Counted from the stretch's first letter, positions 1 to 10,707 are shown. The stretch is 64,000 bases of DNA from Heracleum sosnowskyi (GCA_030848705.1 CM061238.1:53669133-53733132); one strand, 5' to 3'. Notes: generated by a model not told the origin, from the letters alone. Made by a program: numbers and translations.

Positions 1-354
1 GTTAATTCTATTTCAGCAAAAGTATTGATTGATACCGGTGCGACTAGGTCATTTATATCTAAAGAGTTTGCCGTAAAATTGGGTTGTGCGACTTTAAGGT
101 TAGAAGGTATGTTTAATATAGTATTAGCCAATCAGGAGCAAGTACAAGTGAATCAAGTTTGTCCGAAATATGAGGTTAGTATAGAAGGTTATCCTTTCCC
201 TGTAAATTTGATACCCTTCCAGTTAGGGGAATTTGATGTTATACTGGGAATGGATTGGTTGATAGAGCATAATGCACAAATCGATTGTAGGAATAAGAAA
301 GTAATTCTACATACATCAAAAGGAAAGAAAGTGGTATTTAAAGGACAGAAGTAG
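1..354 (+). pseudogene. Element A aspartic protease (partial)
   Basis: The frame is open from the first base of the window. The active-site motif is IDTGAT (residues about 10-15 of the visible part), followed by the second-lobe motif ILGMDWL, both typical of Ty3 retropepsin-like proteases that cleave the Gag-Pol precursor inside the virus-like particle. The upstream part (gag, zinc knuckle) is outside the window. A TAG stop at 352-354 ends the segment, but the next segment continues in the same frame, so this is one nonsense change rather than a natural gene end. Confidence 0.85.
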
Positions 355-2202
355 AAAAATTTGTTTCTTACTATGATGCAAGCTAGAAGATTAATGAGAC
401 ATGGGTGTAAAGCTTATCTTACGTATGTGATAGATAAGAGTAAGGAAGGACCTAAGCTAGAAGATATTCCTGTAGTTAACGAATTTCCAGACGTTTTTCC
501 CGATGAGTTACCAGGTTTACCTCCAGACCGACAGATCGAATTTTCGATAGAATTAGCTCCAGGTTCAGAACCAGTGTCGAAAGCGCTGTATCGCATGGCT
601 CCAGCGGAAATGAAAGAACTAGCATCGCAGTTGCAAGATTTGTTGGATAAAGGAGTTATAAGGCCAAGTTCATCACCCTGGGGAGCTCCAGTTTTGTTTG
701 TAAGGAAAAAGGACGGAAGCATGAGGTTGTGTATAGATTATCGTGAGTTGAATAAGTTAACTATCAAGAACAAGTATCCGTTGCCAAGGATTGATGATTT
801 GTTTGACCAGTTAAAAGGAGCAACAAGTTTCTCAAAGATTGATCTACGCTCAAGATATCATCAACTGAAGATTAAGCAAGAAGATGTGCCTAAGACAGGG
901 TTCAGAACTAGGTACGGGCATTATGAGTTTTTAGTAATGGCTTTTGGATTAACAAATGCGCCCGCAGCTTTTATGGATTTGATGAACCGGGTGTTCAAGA
1001 AATATTTAGATAAATTCGTGATAGTGTTCATCGATGATATATTGATTTATTCAAAGACGGAAGCGGAACATGAGGAACATTTAAGGTTGGCGTTAGAGAT
1101 TTTGAGGAAAGAGAAGTTATATGCGAAGTTTTCTAAATGCGAGTTTTGGTTAAAAGAAGTACAGTTTCTTGGACATAGAATTAGTCGTGAAGGTGTAAAA
1201 GTGGATCCAGCCAAGATCGAAGCTGTGATGAAATGGGAAAGACCAAGGACACCGACTGAAGTCAGAAGCTTCTTAGGATTGGCAGGATATTATCATAGAT
1301 TTGTAAAGGACTTTTCAAAGATTTCAGTGCCATTAACCAAGTTGACCAGGAAGAATGAGAAGTTTGAGTGGAATAATAAATGTGAGGATAGTTTCCAAGA
1401 ACTTAAGCAAAGATTGGTAACAGCTCCAGTGTTAGTGTTGCCTGATGATAAAGGAGATTTTGTGATATTCAGCGACGCGTCACTTAAGGGATTAGGATGC
1501 GTTTTGATGCAGCATGGCAAAGTAATCGCGTATGCCTCCCGTCAACTCAAGCCACATGAACAGAGATATCCTACGCATGATTTAGAACTAGCGGCTATTG
1601 TGTTTGCATTGAAGCTATGGAGACATTATCTTTATGGGGAGAAATGTGAAATCTACACCGATCACAAAAGCTTGAAGTATATTTTCACACAGAAAGAGTT
1701 GAACATGCGGCAGAGAAGGTGGTTAGAATTGATAAAAGATTATGATTGTACGATTAACTATCACCCAGGAAAAGCAAATGTGGTTGCAGATGCGTTAAGT
1801 CGAAAAGAAAGATTGAATATGCTAACGATGGCTAGGGAATTGTCGGAAGAGTTTGAGAAACTGGAGATAGAGATTTGTCAGTCAAGTGCTGAAAATGAGA
1901 TGAATTTTATTATGACGTTTCTACCAGAATTGCTAGGGAAGATTAAGAAAAGTCAAGATGAAATAATGGATCAAAAGATGAATGAACTGACAGGAGAAGA
2001 GATTTGTACTCAGAAGGATGATCAAGGCATTTTGAGATTTGGCTCAAGAATTTGGATTCCAGATATACCAGAGTTGAAAGCTGAGATATTGCATGAAGCA
2101 CACAATTCTAGACATTCTATTCACCCTGGTAGTACCAAGATGTATCATGACTTGAAAAGAAATTTTTGGTGGCCAGATATGAAAAGAGAGAATGCAGATT
2201 AG
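355..2202 (+). pseudogene. Element A reverse transcriptase, RNase H and integrase zinc-binding domain
   Basis: Same frame as the protease. The reverse transcriptase starts near LPPDRQIEF and holds the catalytic FIDD motif (VFIDDILIYSK) that replaces YxDD in Ty3 elements. A glycine usual in the DLRSGYHQ block is arginine here (DLRSRYHQ). RNase H follows, with FSDASLKGLG, HDLELAAIVFALK and YTDHKSLKY. The integrase zinc-binding part begins at HEAHNSRHSIHPG. A TAG at 2200-2202 interrupts it between the His pair and the Cys pair; the frame then continues. Together these make and degrade the RNA/DNA hybrid and begin integration. The copy is dead through stop codons but only lightly decayed. Confidence 0.9.
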
Positions 2203-3195
2203 GTTAATAAATGCTATACATATCAAAGAGTGAAAGCAGAACATCATCGACCTGGCGGATTGTTACAGCCATTGGAGATCTCAGAATGGAAATGGGAACA
2301 CATTGTTATGGATTTTGTTGTAGGCTTACCCAGGACTAAGTCAAACCACGACACCATTTGGGTTATTATTGATCGACTGACGAAGTCAGCACATTTACTG
2401 CCTATCAACGAAAGATATTCTCTAGACAAGATGGTTCATATGTATCTACATGAGATTGTGAGTAAACATGGAGTACCAGTGTCGATTGTGTCAGATAGAG
2501 ATCCTCGTTTTAACTCAAGGTTTTGGAGACAATTTCAAGAGTGTTTAGGAACTCAATTGCGAATGAGTACGGCGTATCATCCTCAGACAGATGGACAAAG
2601 TGAGCGGACAATACAAACCATAGAGGATATGTTACGAGCATGTGCTTTGGATTTCAAAGGAAATTGGGATGAACACTTGCTCTTAATAGAATTTTCTTAT
2701 AATAATAGTTATCACGCGAGTATTGGAATGCCGCCGTTCGAAGCTCTATATGGTCGAAAATGTAGATCTCCAATCTTTTGGGAAGAAGTCGGAGAACGAA
2801 AAGTAGTTGGTCCAGAATTGATTCAGCAAACTGAAGAAGTGGTGAGGATAGTTCGTAAGAAATTAGAAGTGGCCCAGGATCGACAACGGAAATATGCGGA
2901 TCTTGCTAGAAGACCGATAGAATTCGAAGAAGGAGAGAATGTGTTACTTAAGATATCCCCGTTGAAAGGATTATCTAGGTTTGGAAAGAAAGGAAAACTC
3001 AGTCCGAGGTATATAGGACCTTTTGAAATATTGAGACGTATAGGAAAGGTTGCCTATGAATTGGCGTTACCTCCAAGTTTGCAGCACGTGCATAATGTTT
3101 TTCATGTGTCATTGCTAAATAGATTCATACCAGATTCAAATTGTGTCATAGAATATGAGCCAGTGGAAATCCAGCCAGATCTATCTTTTGAATAA
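2203..3195 (+). pseudogene. Element A integrase core and C-terminal domain
   Basis: Continues in frame after the TAG. The integrase catalytic triad is complete: Asp in WEHIVMDFVVGLP, Asp in VSDRDPRFNSRFW, Glu in TDGQSERTIQTIEDM. The second cysteine of the zinc-binding pair appears changed (KCYTYQRVK instead of CxxC). The C-terminal part holds the LSPRYIGPFEIL and NVFHVSLLNRF blocks (GPF/Y region). A TAA at 3193-3195 cuts the frame before the chromodomain. A methionine at 2230 is only an internal residue, not a real start. Confidence 0.9.
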
Positions 3196-3354
3196 TATCC
3201 TGTTAGGATAACTGATAGGAAGGAGAAAGTACTTAGAAATAAAACAGTAGCTATTGTAAAAGTATTATGGAGAAATCCCAAGGTTGAAGAGTTCACCTGG
3301 GAACTAGAAGATGAGATGAGAGATAGGTATCCTCAGTTGTTTGTATTAACTTGA
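3196..3354 (+). pseudogene. Element A integrase chromodomain tail
   Basis: After the TAA at 3193-3195 the same frame stays open for 52 codons to a TGA at 3352-3354. The segment reads like the C-terminal chromodomain of chromoviruses: an RKEKVLRNKTV stretch, then KVLWRNPKVEEFTWELE with the aromatic residues expected in the fold. In this family the domain guides integration to heterochromatin. Equivalent tails occur in element C (to 37529) and element F (to 53788). Confidence 0.8.
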
Positions 3355-3370
3355 TTCTGGGGACAGAATC

Positions 3371-3388
3371 CTTTTAAGGAGGGTAGAT
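3371..3388 (+). other. Element A polypurine tract
   Basis: A purine-rich stretch (AAGGAGGGTAGA) lies directly before the LTR start TGTAATA, where plus-strand DNA synthesis would be primed. Elements C and F have related tracts at the same place. Confidence 0.75.
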
Positions 3389-5571
3389 TGTAATAGACCA
3401 AGGTATTTTAATAATATTATATTGCTTGAGTATCGTGTGCGGCGAAAATATAGTACAGTTGGGATATATAGATGTATATATATATATATATGTACTCTAG
3501 TTGACGAGTCAACGCTATCTGTGTAAGTCAGTATGGATTTACGTGCTTGTATGATTTGAATGCGTAACTGTGTGAATTGAAATGTTTAAGTGAGTAATTT
3601 GTATCTTAGAGTCATTTTAAAAGCACTGTTGGACTTTTATCAAATCATCAGAGTGTCTATAAATCATAAAAACCTTCTCTATAATGTCTATGTTATATTT
3701 GGAGACTTTTTAAAAATATAAGTTTATTTTAATTGGGCACCAATGATTTATTATGATTTTTTTTAAATCATGATTTTCCTTAAAGATGTATTAAACTGTA
3801 AAATCTCTAGTTAAATATCTATAAGTCACAAAAATATGATCTTCATATGTATGTGTTCCTAATTTTATATTCTTGGTTATAAAAATGAAAGTTTATTTAT
3901 TTTCGGGTTTTAAGGAGTTTTAAATGATTTTATATAGCAACTTTCGAATTAAAGTGTACTTCTTGTAAAATTCATATCTCAATATATATAAGCCCTAAAA
4001 ATATTTTAAAAATATGTGTGTGAACCTCATTAGGTGTATTTTGTTTTAAAATTTTAAAATTTCAGAATTTATACAAAACCCATTTATTTTGATTTAAATG
4101 GCTATTAAAATAGTGTTTAAGTGGAAAGTGAGGTGTGAAAGGACAAGACTACCCTTGCAAGTGATAAAAGCCTTTTTTCTCTCTTTCTTCCTCATTCCAC
4201 CAGCTCTCTCTCTTTTTTTTTTCTCTCAACCCCGTGAGCTCCCTCCCCCTTTACTTTTCATTTCTTTGATTCTTTTAAGCAAGTTTTATGAAATTTCTTG
4301 GGTGTTAAAGGTTGTTTAAGTGTTAAGTGTTGATGGGTTGAGCTTTTCCTTGAGTTTTGTTGGTTGCATGCAAGTATATATTCGGGTGTAAGTATATGTG
4401 TGTCATAGAGAACTCAAACCTTGCATGCAATAAGATTTAATAGCTTAATGAAGGTTGTTAATGGATGGGTTGCAAGAAATTCGAAGTTTGAAGGTGATTT
4501 GTGTCGGGGTGCCGATCCTATGGCTACCATCGAACCAAAACCCCATCGGAAATGATTCCAAAGATGATCCGGTGGGCTTGATGATGATGATTTTGATGTT
4601 ATTATGCTTGATTGATAAAGTAGTAAGTGTATGTATGATTTAATTAAGTTGCATGTGATTTTTATTCAAGGATCTTAAGTTGTATAGCTTGTAAATGGTG
4701 TTCATAAAGTGGGTTATGCTTGAATGGATGTCCTTAGTTGATTTTGTTAAAGAAAGAAACTTGCATGTGGTTTTCTTGTTGATCTTGTAAATTTCCAGAT
4801 TTTATTAAGTTCAAATCTTAAGTTGTTAAGTGATGTTTCTTTTTGTAGTGAATTTGTTGACAATTATAGTGATCTGCTGCCTTGTATAAATTGTATAAAA
4901 TCGAGTTTTAATCCGATGATGTTCGTTTATAAGTCATTAGACAGGTATTGCAATTGTCTACAAGTTTCGTTTTATATGTTTGCTGAAATTCCAATCCGAA
5001 ATTTGAGATTTCTGCACTTTAAAAATTCGACCAGAAGTGTTTAGTCATTGTGAGCCCTGTTTTCAAAAATTCATAGTAAATCGATCGTACATTCAAATTT
5101 TCTGAGCCATATCATTCTGGAAATCTCTTTTCGAAACCTACAATTATTATTTACATTTCATTTCCAGATTTTGTGATTTTAGTATACTAAACTTAGAAAT
5201 ACTAGTGTGCATATGTTCTGACTCTGTTCTAGCAGTCCACTTTTTAATTGTTTCAGAATTCATTACTTATCCATTTTTAACGAACCTTACCATTCTGGAA
5301 AGGTCTCGGAATTTCCTTCGAGTTTTGTGTTCGGTACGTTTCAATTTGAGATTGTCTTGTTAGAGTAAATTGAACTTCTTGCAGAACTGATCATTGGTAA
5401 TATCAAGTGTATCGGTCGTGTGGTATTGTGTATGGTTCTATTAGGCTTAGGGTTAGTAAGGTAAGGTATACTTGTTGTCTAATAAGTGGAATACTTGAGT
5501 TGGTTTATAAATATTTAAGTTTAATTATGTTTGTTTGGTGGTTAGTCGGATGTATCCTCGACTGGTTAGAC

Positions 5572-5580
5572 TATAAATAG
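5572..5580 (+). promoter_or_regulatory. Probable TATA box of element A LTR
   Basis: TATAAATAG lies in the LTR about 320 bp before the predicted splice donor. A transcript starting some 30 bp downstream would contain the whole predicted intron. Sequence match only. Confidence 0.55.
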
Positions 5581-5890
5581 AGGAAGTGCTGCCGAAATTT
5601 CTATAACTACAAACCTTTCTAAAAACCTTATCGGCGCCATTCTCAATTTAAGTCTTTGGTTATCAATCAGAGTACTATAGCACATTAAATGTGTTGTGTG
5701 CTAATTGCTTATGTGTAAAGGTGTAATTATATATGTATATACATAGGTATAGGATTTACGGCAAGGCAAGAGAGACTAACGCGAAGTATTACCTTTCGAT
5801 AATAGGTCCGAGCAGACGCAGACCAGGAAAGAAAATAGCAGTTGAGTCAGTAAGGAACACCAAGAGTCGGAAGTGAAACAGCCTGTTAAG

Positions 5891-7032
5891 GCAAGTGATC
5901 ACTTTAACCCCCTTATTGGTTGATAATTATAAGTATAATGCACTGCTATCATACCATGTCATTGCCATGTCATAATACCTTTGTTAAACCCTTGGAAACA
6001 AATTCGAATTCTCAAGTTTCATATTGCTATTGCTCAAATCATTTGAAATATACCCTGAGATCATGTGAACCCTGATAACCCTGAGATTTCCATATTGCTA
6101 TCATATTGTGTTCACACCCTACTGTAATACCTTTGATATACTCTTGAATCGGTTTCAAATGATAAATTTGTTATACCTTGCTTGATAAATTCCATAAGGA
6201 TAATATCTTCGATCAATGTATTGAATTCCTTTGAATAACCTTTTAAATATCCCCTCACACTGATTGTGAAAACTATACTTGGTTATAAACCAGATGGACA
6301 ATTCCTTACTTGCTGATATAGATTCTGTCATCTTCCTGATCGATCATTTTAATATGATATAATACTTTGTGATCACTATCTCGACCCATTTGAACAGTTA
6401 TACCTTAATACTTGGAAGAAATTGTATAGTTTAATTCCATCATGTTTTATAAGATAAAACCCCTTATGATAGGCTGATCTTTTGTCAGTAAGTATAAGGA
6501 AGGCCATGCGGTTTGATACTGAAAGTGATTGAAAAATGTTTAAAATGGATTTTTGAAACTATGGGATAAAAACAAAATGTTTTAGACCGTGACGCCGGTC
6601 TGTTAATTTTATGGCTTTACTGAGCCATGGCCAATGTCAATAAGTGCTAACTAGGGATCCCAAAATAAAGGAGGAATCACACGTAAGGGTGTGATATCCG
6701 GAGCTATTCGCGGGCTGATCACCCGGCTAGCTCGTGGCGATCGATTGAAATCCCAAAACTTTAATTGTAAATTTAAAAGTGCTGATTAATATCAAAAACT
6801 CTGATTATTGTATTTTCGAAACTATATTCGTTTAACTTATGTATATTAAGGTTGCCTCTTCAGAATTGAAATTCAGACTCCATTATTATTCCTGTTGGAA
6901 ACCTCGTTTTAGATTCATGTGAAATCTGACAACTGTGTCACTGTCACACTTTGAGCCGTTTTATAGCTTGTTATTTTATATTCGCACTTGCTGAGCATTT
7001 GGCTCATTACCTTGCTTTCTAACCTTTTTCAG
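5891..7032 (+). other. Putative GC-AG intron inside element A LTR
   Basis: Donor AG|GCAAGT with GC at 5891-5892, the strict consensus of GC-type plant donors. Near the other end are the hairpin TGAGC-ATTTG-GCTCA (6992-7006), a branch-point-like TTCTAAC, a T-rich run and TTTTTCAG ending at 7032. The ATG of the mini-ORF is exactly 12 nt after this AG. The same set occurs in C, F and the solo LTR. Splicing is inferred from sequence. Confidence 0.5.
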
Positions 7033-7044
7033 CTAGTCTAGAAG

Positions 7045-7134
7045 ATGGTGCAAACTTACCGTACTGCCCGAAAGAGAACCGGTGGGACTGGTAGAGCATT
7101 ACGAGATCAGTTGGTGAGACAGGTAGGGTGTTAG
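7045..7134 (+). CDS. LTR mini-ORF of element A (29 aa, hypothetical)
   Basis: ATG at 7045, 12 nt after the predicted acceptor, stop TAG at 7132-7134. The peptide begins MVQTYRTARKRTGG and is strongly basic. The first 12 residues align without gaps to the element C mini-ORF (MVRSFQSARKSS); Q/R, T/S, Y/F, R/Q, T/S, R/S and T/S differ, while M, V, A, R and K are kept. There is no known domain. It could instead be a short upstream ORF controlling Gag translation, or chance. Support is the position and residue pattern, not length. Confidence 0.4.
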   Translation: MVQTYRTARKRTGGTGRALRDQLVRQVGC

Positions 7135-7338
7135 CAGCAGATTAGATCACTCTAGTTGTCAGGATGTAAACATTTGGAAGTGTAATAGCGGGTTGTAATA
7201 ACGGTAGATATTGTTTTCATACTTGAACCTGTTGGCATCCTAGGTTGTGGGGTTGTGGTATTATATTTTGTGGATGTATCACCCGTCTTTATTATATAAT
7301 TGTAATTATTATGTTAGTTTAGATTTGGGGGTGTTACA

Positions 7339-8230
7339 ACTATCAATGCCATCGACTCATCCTCCAACTGTTCAAGTTCTTCCATAGAATAGAAGTCACC
7401 ACCAGATTGACCAGTGTATGTTAAGCCATATTCAGCCACAGTAACATCCATGTCAAAACTGGAAGGTTGAACAACCTTCACTTCCAATTGATGTGGGACT
7501 TCTGCCACTAATGCAGTAGAAGTACTGACTATCTTTCCTGTTCCATATATCTCCTTCTGTTGAATCTGCTCCAGCTCATAGGTCTTCAGAACACCATAGA
7601 GTCTTTCCAAAGAAATCTCACCAAGATCTATGGCTTCTCTAATTGCTGATATTATGTGCTCCAGATGAGATGGAAGTGTCAGAAGAAACTTCTTGTTAAT
7701 CTCCTTGATAGTATAGTGTTTTCCATGGAGATTCAGATCATTGATTAATTTATTGTATCTCTCAAAAACCACAGAGATACCATCACCAGGGTTTGATCTG
7801 AAATGTTCATATGAAGAGGTGAGAATTTCAATCTTATTCTCTCTAACTTCCTCTGTCCCTTCATTGATAATCTCAATCGTATCCCAAATGTGTTTGGCCG
7901 TAACACAGTTTAGAACATGATTATGCATGATAGGATCAAGACAATCAACCAGAATCAACTATAATAGGCATCCAGGGAAGCATCCTCTTTCTCATCAGCT
8001 GTGTAGTCCTTGGGATCCTTGGGGTACATCCTAGCAGCTCTGGTAATAACATTGTTCTCTATCTGCTCTTCCTCAACAATCATAGGAAGTTTTGGGCCAT
8101 TTTTAAGCACTCCAGGATATTTATAATTAGCCACTTGAAGAAACAGGAGCATCTTCTTCTTCCACATAGGATAATGCTCCATACTGAACATGGGGATTTT
8201 CACTATACCAACTTTCTGTGTAGTAGACAT
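7339..8230 (-). pseudogene. Element G: SIRE-like copia gag fragment
   Basis: Minus-strand ATG at 8230 opens MSTTQKVGIVKIPMFSMEHYPMWKKKM, the N-terminal block of copia Gag (DUF4219-like), followed by the UBN2 region (AKHIWDTIEII, YKHFRSN-like YEHFRSNPGD, KFLLTLPSHLEHI, LYGVLKTYELEQ). A frameshift near 7955-7958 splits it into a 91-codon part and a second part starting about 7958. The 3' end is cut at 7339 by the insertion of element A; the last codons of the open frame before 7314 belong to A's LTR. The zinc knuckle and pol of G must lie left of A, outside the window. Gag forms the virus-like particle and packages RNA. Confidence 0.85.
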
Positions 8231-8316
8231 TTTTGAGATTTTTGATGAAGAATTAAAATTTCAGAGTTAAGAAAAAATCACAAAAAATGGATCTTTGATT
8301 TGTGTATCAATCAAAA

Positions 8317-8329
8317 GGCTCTGATGCCA
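8317..8329 (-). other. Primer binding site of element G
   Basis: On the minus strand TGGCATCAGAGCC, two bases from the LTR end. It resembles the common plant site TGGTATCAGAGCC, complementary to the 3' end of initiator methionine tRNA, with one difference. Confidence 0.8.
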
Positions 8330-8923
8330 ATTGTTAGGTCCCAATAAGTTTGTAGAAGGGGGGGTTGAATACAAACTATACCGTTTTATCGAATTTGTTC
8401 TTTTAAAGATTCAATAATTCAAGAACAAATTATTGCGGAATAAACTGAAACAATATTCAAGTTAAATATAACTTATATTAAACTTGAAGGGTGTTACAAT
8501 TTTGAGTACAGATTACAGAGTTCTTGTTAAAACAAATCTAGAATAAATTCGACATGAATTTATCTATTTTTGTAATAAAAGGATCGAATACTAAAAAGTA
8601 GTTCGATATAATTTCTAGGGATTATGATCCGCTAGATTGTCAAAGCAATACAAGTACTTGAATTCTAGTCGTTTGGATATAACAGTAATGACTAGAATTG
8701 ATTACAATGTTCAAATTGAAAGCTTTGCGGTTGGTTGGTTCACTAGCAGAAGAAATTGAATGATAGAATGTTTTATGCTTCTTTCTGTCTTGATTACTTT
8801 CTGCCTGTCTTTGTTTTGATCACACTTTCTTCTTTTAAAACAAGTCAACATAAAACCATTTCACGCGCCAACCATTTCATTTAAATACAAATGTTATTGA
8901 CAATACTATCCAAATCAATTAGT

Positions 8924-8977
8924 AGTACTATCGGTAGTACTAACCAATTGACTTGGTAGTACTATCGGTAGTACTAA
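8924..8977. repeat. Two copies of a 20-bp near-palindrome
   Basis: TAGTACTATCGGTAGTACTA occurs at 8924-8943 and again, identical, at 8958-8977 (34-bp spacing). Its arms TAGTACT/AGTACTA are perfectly inverted. It lies in the upstream part of the G LTR, where transcription factor sites would be expected. Confidence 0.85.
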
Positions 8978-9729
8978 TAGCTGATAATACTGCTAGAGTA
9001 TTTGATAGTACTACTAGTACTAAGTGAAAGTAATTTTAGAATTAAATATATTTTGATTTAATTTATTTACTTAATTGATTTAATAAATAACTTAATTCTA
9101 AACGAATTAAATTATAGATTAAATAAATCAAGTTATTGACTTAAATAATTCAATAAATAAATTAATTCTTGAGAATTAATTTATAAATAAAATTACTTAA
9201 GATCTAGATTAATTAATTTAAGATATAAATTAATCCTGGAAGAATTAATTTATAGATTAAATTAATTAACTTATAGAACAAATTAAAGGAGAATTAAAAC
9301 TAATTCTAAGAACCACTTAAATTGATGACGAACTTCCACTGAATGACGTTGACACTTCATGTACTGTCTGGTTCATGAGTGACTAACTTTAATGACTGAT
9401 CTTCATCTTTTGACTTTAAGTTGTGTTTCTTTCTCCTTCTACTTAACAAAGGACTGTAACCTGTACGTTTCCTGTCATACTTCTGAAATCTCTGTCACTT
9501 TTAAATAGTTCCACTTCCTTGAATACTTCACTGAGGCTTGATCAATAAATTGAACTTCTTTCAATGTAGAATTACTTCAAGACTGTAGATGACATTAATC
9601 TTCATTCTCTTGACAGATATTATCTTCTGAGATTCCTGTGACATATGAATATATTATTTACTTATTACATCTTAGTTTATGTTGAGTAGAATCCTCGGTG
9701 TTTATAAATAGGCCTATACATATGTCTTT

Positions 9730-9889
9730 CAAGAATTAAACAAATTGAGGATAAACTGCATTTAATGTGAATTTTAAAGCATAAAATTGAGGAATTAAGT
9801 GTTATTATCAAGAATTAAACAAATTAAGGGTAAAATTCAAGAAATGTTAATTTTAAGTCATAAAATTAAGGAATTAAGGGGATATTATC
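9730..9889. repeat. 79-bp tandem duplication in G LTR
   Basis: Two diverged copies start CAAGAATTAAACAAATT at 9730 and 9809 and end GGAATTAAG plus a TTAT block. AT-rich; no coding content. Confidence 0.75.
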
Positions 9890-10707
9890 TGTTAGGGTTG
9901 ACACATTTGGAATGATGATAACAAAATGCTCAAGATAAGAATTTGATCTTGATACCGAAGCTGATTGTCAGAAAGTTAGTTCACAGAAGCTGATAAATCA
10001 GGAAGCTAACTAGAAGGCATTTTATCTATCCAAGGTGTAAAAGCCACATCAAATGATTGGAAGATATTCTGTCATCAAGTTAGGAAGCAATTCAGAAGCA
10101 AGCCAACTGACGTCTAATTAAGCACCAAGTGTATCAGTGGTAAGCCTGCCTAAACAACTCAGTAATGGTGAATCAATAAAGATGACAAGATGTTTTATCT
10201 AGAGATGAAGCTAAGTGTATCCATTCTACGGATCAAGCTATGAAATCTTATTTCATCTATGGATAAGAGCTGAAAACATCATATAGCATCAACGGATAGA
10301 AGCTGATGACATCTTATCTCATCAACGGATAGAAGCTGGGAACATCTTATCTCATCTACGGATAAAAGCTAAGGACATCACTTCTAAGGACAAAAGCTGA
10401 ACGAAGTCGATCTACAGATATGACTGAGGATGTCATGTTTTATCTATGGATGCAGTTAAGGAGGTCACTGTCTATCTATGGATACAACCAAGAATGTTAT
10501 GTCCCTTCTATGGATACAGTTATGGAATATTACTTCTACGGATATTCTGAGATTACCCTTCTACGGATAATTGTCGTAGAATGGCAGTCTATGGATAAGG
10601 AATTAATACGCCTACTGATTTTCATCTCATTCAACATGAAATCAAGTCTATGTAACGGAATCTTTTGAAGGTTTCTTTATTTAACGGGTTGAATGGAGGA
10701 CAGTCTC
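9890..10707 (+). repeat. Element S 5' LTR, first part
   Basis: Begins TGTTAGGGTTGACACATTTG. It is interrupted at the target duplication GTCTC (10703-10707) by the solo LTR. It contains a cluster of CTACGGAT-type repeats. The LTR resumes at 14987. Confidence 0.8.
10205..10610 (+). repeat. Cluster of about 12 imperfect CTACGGATA repeats
   Basis: Units of about 22-35 bp with a core TCTACGGATA or TCTATGGATA, several followed by AAAGCTGA and ACATC. Examples start near 10257, 10288, 10323, 10353, 10443, 10475, 10507, 10535, 10559 and 10589. They sit in the U3 part of the S LTR. The same core recurs, partly inverted (ATCCGTAG), at about 19040-19830 in the S remains. Confidence 0.8.

Larger units (their letters stand above)
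1..7338 (+). mobile_element. Element A: Ty3/Tekay-type chromovirus, 3' half
   Basis: The window opens inside the pol gene of a Ty3-type LTR retrotransposon. Order seen: protease, reverse transcriptase, RNase H, integrase, chromodomain-like tail, polypurine tract, then one long LTR ending TTACA. The domain order and the C-terminal chromodomain place it in the chromoviruses; similarity to element F and the long LTR fit the Tekay clade. The 5' LTR and gag lie left of the window, so the 5-bp target duplication (ACTAT would be the right copy at 7339-7343) cannot be checked. The element sits in the gag gene of a minus-strand copia element (G), so it is younger than G. All coding parts are in one frame, broken by three isolated stop codons and no frameshift. 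Confidence 0.93.
3389..7338 (+). repeat. Element A 3' LTR (3950 bp)
   Basis: Starts TGTAATA right after the polypurine tract and ends TGTTACA, giving TG...CA ends with a short inverted repeat TGTAA/TTACA. The next base belongs to the interrupted copia gag. It is AT-rich without a long coding frame. Inside are a TATA box at 5572, a predicted GC-AG intron 5891-7032 and a 29-codon mini-ORF at 7045. Blocks shared with the element C LTR include GTGACGCCGGTC (6589-6600; C has GTGACGCCGGCC at 31380) and GGCTGATCACCCG (6713-6725; C at 31515), showing related families. Confidence 0.9.
8332..9889 (-). repeat. Element G 5' LTR fragment
   Basis: On the plus strand it begins TGTTAGGTCCC (minus-strand LTR end GGGACCTAACA), next to the primer binding site. 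The block AGAAGGGGGGGTTGAATAC is the reverse complement of the C-rich U5 block also found in element S (15851-15880), which supports the SIRE assignment. The other LTR end is not found; the fragment stops where element S begins at 9890, so S probably inserted into it. Within it are two palindromes (8924-8977), AT-rich sequence and a 79-bp tandem duplication (9730-9889). Confidence 0.7.
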
